This document shows, piece after piece, positions 59,676-64,000 of a DNA stretch of 64,000 nucleotides (position 1 is the stretch's first letter; the number at the start of each line of letters is the position of its first letter). Both the position numbers and the translations under genes were made by a program. This DNA comes from JAZKAR01 sp040389065 (lineage in GTDB: Bacteria; Pseudomonadota; Gammaproteobacteria; Burkholderiales; Casimicrobiaceae): NCBI GenBank assembly GCA_040389065.1, contig JAZKAR010000028.1, positions 62,001 through 126,000 of the forward strand, written 5' to 3'. The notes under the pieces were generated by a model. It saw only the letters and a list, made by a program, of their open reading frames with translations, did not search any database and was not told the DNA's origin.

Positions 59676-60665
59676 ATGCGAAAAAGCATGTCTATTGTGT
59701 CTAAAAATTCAAATAATTTAAAATTAAGTATTCTTTTTAATATGTATGTATATCTTTTTATAGTATTAGGTTTACTCTCTTCAGAGCTGTTGGCTGAAGA
59801 TTTTTCTTATTCGCTAGGAGGCATCGCCGATATAGGGCTTTTGAGTACATCTTCAGAACCGCAACCTGAAATGTTAGGGGGAGCAGACTGGGGAAATAGT
59901 ATAAGAGGCAAGATATCTAAAAAAATAGATGATATAACTTATACAGCACTAGCGATGGAAGGATTTCGTTTCGGAACGAAACAAACGCCTAGTTCTCATG
60001 CATTTGCGAAAGAAATCAGCTTGTCGGCGGCATCAAATACTTGGGGAACGATCAAAGCAGGGCGCTTAGAAAACCCTGTGTATTTGGCGTTAGGCGATGG
60101 TGTGCTTGATCCCTTTTTATGGGGAAGAAATAACAACCCGCTATTAGATTCTGAAGGAGCGAGATTAACAGGGGTTTCTTGGTTGAGCCCTACACTAAAA
60201 GATCATTGGTCTGTTCTTTTAGAGCATGGAACGCAGACTAAAACAGAAGTTGATCAAAGTTTTTTAGTAATGAATTATAAAACAGAAAATATATCGGCTT
60301 TGGTATCTAAAACCGTGGCAGGTGATCGCCATTCACTCACAGCGGGCGGAAGTCTTTTATTTGAATGGGGAGCTTTAATAGGTACAGTGCAGCATAGAGC
60401 AACGTACTCAGCGTTTTCTACAGGTTTTATCCATTCATTTAATAATAAAAAGGGTGAGATAGAAGCCTCTTATACATGGCTTACTGATCATCAAAAGCAA
60501 CTTTTAGTAGGAGCAACTCATACGCTAGATACAACAGGGCGCTGGGCAGCATATAGCAGTATTGGTCGTACACTCGTACCGACCAGTAAAGCGAGCACCA
60601 TGATGATGGTAGGTATTCGATGGACATGCCTTCCATGCATCGCAAAGCGTCAGGATAATTTATAA
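59676..60665 (+). CDS. Gram-negative porin family outer-membrane protein
   Basis: The 329-aa product has an uncleaved-looking hydrophobic start (LFNMYVYLFIVLGLLSSELLA) that ends in a signal-peptidase site. A beta-barrel sequence follows: FSYSLGGIADIGLLSTSSE, NSIRGKISKKIDDITYTALAMEGFRFG, WGTIKAGRLENPVYLALGDGVLDPF, ending WTCLPCIAKRQDNL. The Gram-negative porin pattern is present in NTWGTIKAGR. The non-aromatic C-terminal end is unusual for a barrel protein, which normally ends in Phe or Trp. The start ATG at 59676 is chosen over a TTG three codons upstream. Confidence 0.7.
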   Translation: MRKSMSIVSKNSNNLKLSILFNMYVYLFIVLGLLSSELLAEDFSYSLGGIADIGLLSTSSEPQPEMLGGADWGNSIRGKISKKIDDITYTALAMEGFRFGTKQTPSSHAFAKEISLSAASNTWGTIKAGRLENPVYLALGDGVLDPFLWGRNNNPLLDSEGARLTGVSWLSPTLKDHWSVLLEHGTQTKTEVDQSFLVMNYKTENISALVSKTVAGDRHSLTAGGSLLFEWGALIGTVQHRATYSAFSTGFIHSFNNKKGEIEASYTWLTDHQKQLLVGATHTLDTTGRWAAYSSIGRTLVPTSKASTMMMVGIRWTCLPCIAKRQDNL

Positions 60666-60817
60666 ATGATCGCTAAAACTAATAATAGAATTTAAGATAT
60701 TTAAAATAAAATCCTTTGTATCTCTTTATGGAACCTAATCAATCAGCAACGCATCAAGTAGCTTTCTAATGGTTAACTAAGTATAGGATGATGTACTGTT
60801 AACTATTAAAAAATAAA

Positions 60818-61066
60818 TTAAGCACTTAATTTTTTAGGTGTCATTTTTAATAGTAACGGTCGAACGAGCAGCCATAAAATGCTATGAGAAATAACAACAA
60901 TACTTAAAAACTGCGAAAAAACCACTGCGTTATTTATCGCAATAGGTTTATTGAATAAAATCATTGTTAACATCGAAATTGTGGTGCTAACAATAAATGA
61001 TTCAAAAAAATTTTTAAATAGATATGAACATACAAGAGAAATAGTAAATATATAAAATAACATCAT
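60818..61066 (-). CDS. Small membrane protein
   Basis: The 82-aa product has three possible membrane helices (MMLFYIFTISLVCSYLF, SFIVSTTISMLTMILF, AVVFSQFLSIVVISHSILWLLV) and a basic end (LLKMTPKKLSA). The start at 61066 avoids the palindromic repeat lying in the longer frame, whose first 20 codons overlap that repeat. No family is recognised. It may work with the small membrane protein at 61249. Confidence 0.5.
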   Translation of the reverse strand: MMLFYIFTISLVCSYLFKNFFESFIVSTTISMLTMILFNKPIAINNAVVFSQFLSIVVISHSILWLLVRPLLLKMTPKKLSA

Positions 61067-61085
61067 AATGCTATGCTTTCTTATT

Positions 61086-61160
61086 AAGGATTTACGCAGC
61101 ATCGCTTTTGGGAGGCATTGCAACATGTACTGTACATACTGTAATTTTGCGTAAATCCTA
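61086..61160. repeat. Dispersed palindromic repeat, divergent copy J
   Basis: The ends AGGATTTACGCA and TGCGTAAATCCT are perfect; the core GCATTGCAACATGTACTGTACATAC echoes the GCCATG...GTACTGTC core of the other copies. It lies between two small membrane-protein genes. Confidence 0.55.
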
Positions 61161-61248
61161 CTTTTAAGGGTGTATTTTTAGCTTGAAAATATAGTAAAAA
61201 AACTTACTGTGTTAGTAGGGAATGACCTATTTTTAATACTGCATTTAC

Positions 61249-61437
61249 TCAATCAATACTATCGTCTTTCTGTTTATATAAAAAATCACGAATAAACGGA
61301 TCATTTACAGGAAAAGACGAATGTTTAGGCCGATTTTTTGAAAAGTTTTCGGTGCCGAGATGCTCAAGAAGCCCTCTAAACGAAATAAGTACCCACATGA
61401 ACATGACAAATATAAAAATAAGTGACAAAACGTTCAT
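61249..61437 (-). CDS. Small membrane-anchored protein
   Basis: The 62-aa product has one membrane helix at its N-terminus (MNVLSLIFIFVMFMWVLISF) and a soluble charged tail (RGLLEHLGTENFSKNRPKHSSFPVNDPFIRDFLYKQKDDSID). GGGAG lies seven bases before the ATG at 61437, which is therefore preferred to an ATG at 61563. I do not recognise a family. Its tail is likely cytoplasmic by the positive-inside rule. Confidence 0.55.
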   Translation of the reverse strand: MNVLSLIFIFVMFMWVLISFRGLLEHLGTENFSKNRPKHSSFPVNDPFIRDFLYKQKDDSID

Positions 61438-61738
61438 TCTGTAGCTCCCATATGTTTCATAACAAGGCAGTAACAGGAGTATAAAAAGGAAATATTTCAA
61501 TTTAATGACATAGGCCCAAATAACTTTAATTTGAGCTAATAAGCATTGATTAGGAACATACATTCAAATAGATGATTAGTTGTATAGATTAGGTTTGAAT
61601 GAATAATTTATTGAAAATAGACCTATTTGCTAGGTTGCTACAGGTGATTGCATAGGAATAATGTATTGAAATAATTGATTTAATTATCTAAAAAATTATT
61701 TGTTGTTACATTTATTGCTATTATTGCCTCTTCAAGCT
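61438..61738. other. Intergenic region
   Basis: About 300 bp between the small membrane-protein gene and topoisomerase IB, both on the minus strand. No supported feature beyond a possible longer frame of the first gene. Confidence 0.4.
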
Positions 61739-62797
61739 TTAGGAATTAGCAGCGGCTAATAAACTTTGCCAACACTCTAAAAAAAGCTCTTCATCTTCTC
61801 GCTGAGAATCACGGTCTGCATTCCATTTTGCTAATTCTCCACGCTTCCAGGTTTCTGCAATTTGCGGATGAATATAAGATTTCTTACAAATGGTTGGCGT
61901 ATGGCCTAATAGAGAAGCAACGTATTTAACCGCAGTGTTATAAGCGATTTTTTGTGCATGTGAAGTTTCAGGAACAGGTAGGGTACGAAGTAAGGCAAAT
62001 GTTTCTTTGCAAGCTGCCCATGTGCGAAAATCTTTAGCTGTAATTGAAAGGCCTGTTATTTCTTTAAGATATTGATTCACATCTTCAGAGTGCACGGCAT
62101 GAATATTGCCTTCTTCATCTTCATATTTAAAAAGCTGATAACCAGGAATTTCTTCACATTGCCGTACAACACGAGCAAGTTTTCTATCATTCACATCAAT
62201 ATACCAAGGCGTTCGGTTTTTACCTTTAAATTTAAAAATTATGTGGCTACCGTCTACGTTGGTATGTTTTTTGCGTAATGTGGTAAGACCATACGTATTA
62301 TGCTCTTGAGCATATGCAGCATTCCCTACACGAATATATGATTTTTCCATAATGCGGATTAACGCGGCGAGTACGCGGCTACGTGTTAATGAACGTTGAG
62401 CAAGATCATGATCTAAGCGCGCACGCAACTGTGGCAAGCAGGTACCAAACTCAAGTAAACGTTCAAATTTACTAGCATCTCGAATAGCCCGCCATTTGGA
62501 ATGGTAGCGATACTGTTTACGGTTTTTATTATCTATCCCCGTTGCTTGTAAATGCCCATCTTCATACGGGCAAATCCAAACATTACGCCAGGCAGGAGGA
62601 ATTGCAAGCGAGCGAATACGCTGAAGCAGGGTAGCAGAAGAAATGCGTTCGCCGTCAGGAGAATAGTAAGAAAAACCTTTTCCTCGTCTCCTGCGGCTAA
62701 TGCCAGGAATAGTATCGTTAATGTAGCGCAAAGAGGCCGCTTCAGCAGCAAGTTGACATGTTTCGTTATAGGTACTTTCAGTAGGAGTGGCTGTCAT
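61739..62797 (-). CDS. DNA topoisomerase IB (poxvirus-type)
   Basis: The 352-aa product has the bacterial topoisomerase IB layout. The N-terminal domain is GKGFSYYSPDGERISSATLLQRIRSLAIPPAWRNVWICPYEDGHLQATGIDNKNRKQYRYHSKW. The catalytic domain has the Arg in SLTRSRVLAALIRIMEKSYIRVGNAAYA, the Lys in FKGKNRTPW and the active-site Tyr308 in CKKSYIHP. It relaxes supercoils of both signs by a 3'-phosphotyrosyl intermediate. It stands alone, divergent from cysE. Confidence 0.95.
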   Translation of the reverse strand: MTATPTESTYNETCQLAAEAASLRYINDTIPGISRRRRGKGFSYYSPDGERISSATLLQRIRSLAIPPAWRNVWICPYEDGHLQATGIDNKNRKQYRYHSKWRAIRDASKFERLLEFGTCLPQLRARLDHDLAQRSLTRSRVLAALIRIMEKSYIRVGNAAYAQEHNTYGLTTLRKKHTNVDGSHIIFKFKGKNRTPWYIDVNDRKLARVVRQCEEIPGYQLFKYEDEEGNIHAVHSEDVNQYLKEITGLSITAKDFRTWAACKETFALLRTLPVPETSHAQKIAYNTAVKYVASLLGHTPTICKKSYIHPQIAETWKRGELAKWNADRDSQREDEELFLECWQSLLAAANS

Positions 62798-63140
62798 AGT
62801 ACTATATCCACTATACGTTAATAAAAACGCTAATAAAAATTAAAAACAGCCAAGTAAAATTTCTCTTGAAAATTCTCTTTTAAGAGATGAAAGAGTGAGG
62901 TTAAAGTTACCCTCTTTTAGGTGTTTGTATAACTGCAAATATCAACACGCGTCAGGTGTCGCACATACTTGTATTTGATAGGCTGAAGATTCCCTACTCA
63001 CTTTAAAAGCTATCAAGTTCACACGTTTCTTTTATTGAGAACAGTCAACTTAAACAAAAATAATGGTGTACGTTCATTCTTGCCAACTAACAGATATTTT
63101 CTATAGTATGTTTTGATTAGCAAGCTCTTAGGATTGTAAT
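62798..63140. other. Divergent intergenic region
   Basis: 343 bp between the topoisomerase and cysE genes. Contains TCTCTTTTAAGAGA, a 14-bp palindrome near 62876. No small gene is supported. Confidence 0.4.
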
Positions 63141-63884
63141 GTGAATGAAGAAACTCTTTGGAAAACGATTCAGCAAGAAGCGGTTATAGAAAGCGAAAAT
63201 ACGCCATTGCTTGCGCCTTATCTGGTTAAAAAAGTGCTTAAGCATGAAACGTTAGGAGCTGCATTAGCAAGTGTGCTTTCTGTTCAGTTAACTACTTTCG
63301 ATATTACATTTGATAGCTTTTATTCATTATTTCTCGAAATAATAGAAAAATATAAAATAGCTGATGCCGCTGCAGCGGATATTTTCAACATTACATCTTC
63401 AAATTCTACTGGGCCTAATGCACTTGCAGTATTTTTATCTTTTCGGGGTATTCAATCAATTCAACTTTATCGAATAGCGCACCAAGTATGGAGTGAAGGC
63501 AATAAAGTATTTGCAATACTCCTTCAAAACTGGGGAGCACAAATTTATGGAGTTGACATACATCCAGCAGCTTTGATTGGAAAGAGATTATTTGTTGATC
63601 ACGCGATCGGTATAGTTGTTGGAGAAACCGCAGTGATTGAAGATGATGTATCTATTTTTCATGGCGTAACGCTTGGAAGTACATTGCAAAAATCAGGTGA
63701 TCGCCATCCAAAAATTCGTCGCGGTGCAAAGCTTGCTGCTAATGCAACTATTCTAGGAAATATCGAGATCGGTGAAGGTGCAGTAATTGCAGCAGGAAGT
63801 ATAGTTCTGCATTCCATACCGGCAGGAGCTGTTGCAGCTGGCATACCAGCAAAAGTGATTAAACAGCGCATTGCAAACGATTAG
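63141..63884 (+). CDS. cysE: Serine O-acetyltransferase
   Basis: CysE transfers an acetyl group from acetyl-CoA to serine, the first step of cysteine synthesis. The 247-aa product has the N-terminal helical domain (WKTIQQEAVIESENTPLLAPYLVKKVLKHETLGAALASVLSVQL) and left-handed beta-helix repeats (IHPAALIGKRLFVDHAIGIVVGETAVIEDDVSIFHGVTLGST ... RHPKIRRGAKLAANATILGNIEIGEGAVIAAGS). Catalytic His and Asp lie in DHAIGIV. The start is GTG with AGGA eight bases upstream. The product is shorter than E. coli CysE (273 aa) mainly at the C-terminus. Confidence 0.94.
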   Translation: MNEETLWKTIQQEAVIESENTPLLAPYLVKKVLKHETLGAALASVLSVQLTTFDITFDSFYSLFLEIIEKYKIADAAAADIFNITSSNSTGPNALAVFLSFRGIQSIQLYRIAHQVWSEGNKVFAILLQNWGAQIYGVDIHPAALIGKRLFVDHAIGIVVGETAVIEDDVSIFHGVTLGSTLQKSGDRHPKIRRGAKLAANATILGNIEIGEGAVIAAGSIVLHSIPAGAVAAGIPAKVIKQRIAND

Positions 63885-64000
63885 CACTCGCGTAGCCTAT
63901 TATTAAGCAAATGCTAAATGGCCATTTGCTTAGTATATTATCTGCTTGGTATATTATCAGTTGTATACCAAGCTATTTAAGCAGCTTCCACACTAATGTA
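63885..64000 (+). other. Downstream region of cysE with hairpin
   Basis: CTTGGTATA and TATACCAAG around 63938-63974 form a stem that may end the cysE transcript. The window ends soon after, so context is missing. Confidence 0.4.

Overview
This window looks like about 64 kb of chromosome from an AT-rich gammaproteobacterium. ZapA sits beside its TIGR02449 partner, and there is a CpxAR-type two-component pair, a LamB-type porin, a UppP start, TrxB, CysE and malate synthase A. The genus cannot be named from the sequence. About ten intergenic copies of one palindromic repeat of roughly 100 bp are scattered from end to end and tie the window together as one genome.

Layout. 0-9.7 kb is core: uppP start, an exported His/Lys-rich protein, trxB, zapA, a PLP decarboxylase with an aspartoacylase-like enzyme, a YceB-like lipoprotein, a CpxAR-like pair and tRNA-Thr. 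9.7-12.5 kb, just after the tRNA, is a gene-poor accessory stretch. It holds a decayed HsdS fragment, IS-like ends and three small genes, two of which encode related one-helix membrane proteins. 12.6-22.9 kb carries an EamA transporter and a three-gene cassette: a ferritin-like/Cys-rich fusion, a DUF692 (MNIO) enzyme and a DUF2063 partner. It continues with a VOC protein and a chorismate-lyase-like/FAD-monooxygenase/DUF4197 run. 23-31 kb is a worn defence island. It has an OLD-like ATPase with a broken DUF4276 partner, a duplicated winged-helix gene fragment, and two adjacent reverse transcriptases that look like a DRT type 3 antiphage system.

31-49 kb is metabolism and transport: a Nei-like glycosylase, malate synthase, a Rieske oxygenase with its reductase, LysR, MFS, a Cache protein plus chemoreceptor, a LamB-like porin, a MIP channel, a flavoprotein, DUF1415, a Sel1-repeat protein and an AI-2E-family permease. 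49.8-56 kb is a stressosome operon (RsbR, RsbS, RsbT, an RsbT-like/PP2C fusion and two hybrid histidine kinases). Three successive proteins start with an RsbT-like ATPase domain. 56-64 kb holds stress-type small proteins (KGG repeat, cold shock, DksA-like zinc finger), a porin, small membrane proteins, topoisomerase IB and cysE.

Functional reading. The stressosome, KGG protein, CspA and DksA-like gene suggest a locus for general stress adaptation. The MNIO cassette probably installs a modification on cysteines of its ferritin-like partner. The DRT3-like pair is the only defence system that looks intact; its neighbours are relics. All gene functions are read from motifs and family knowledge; no database search was run.
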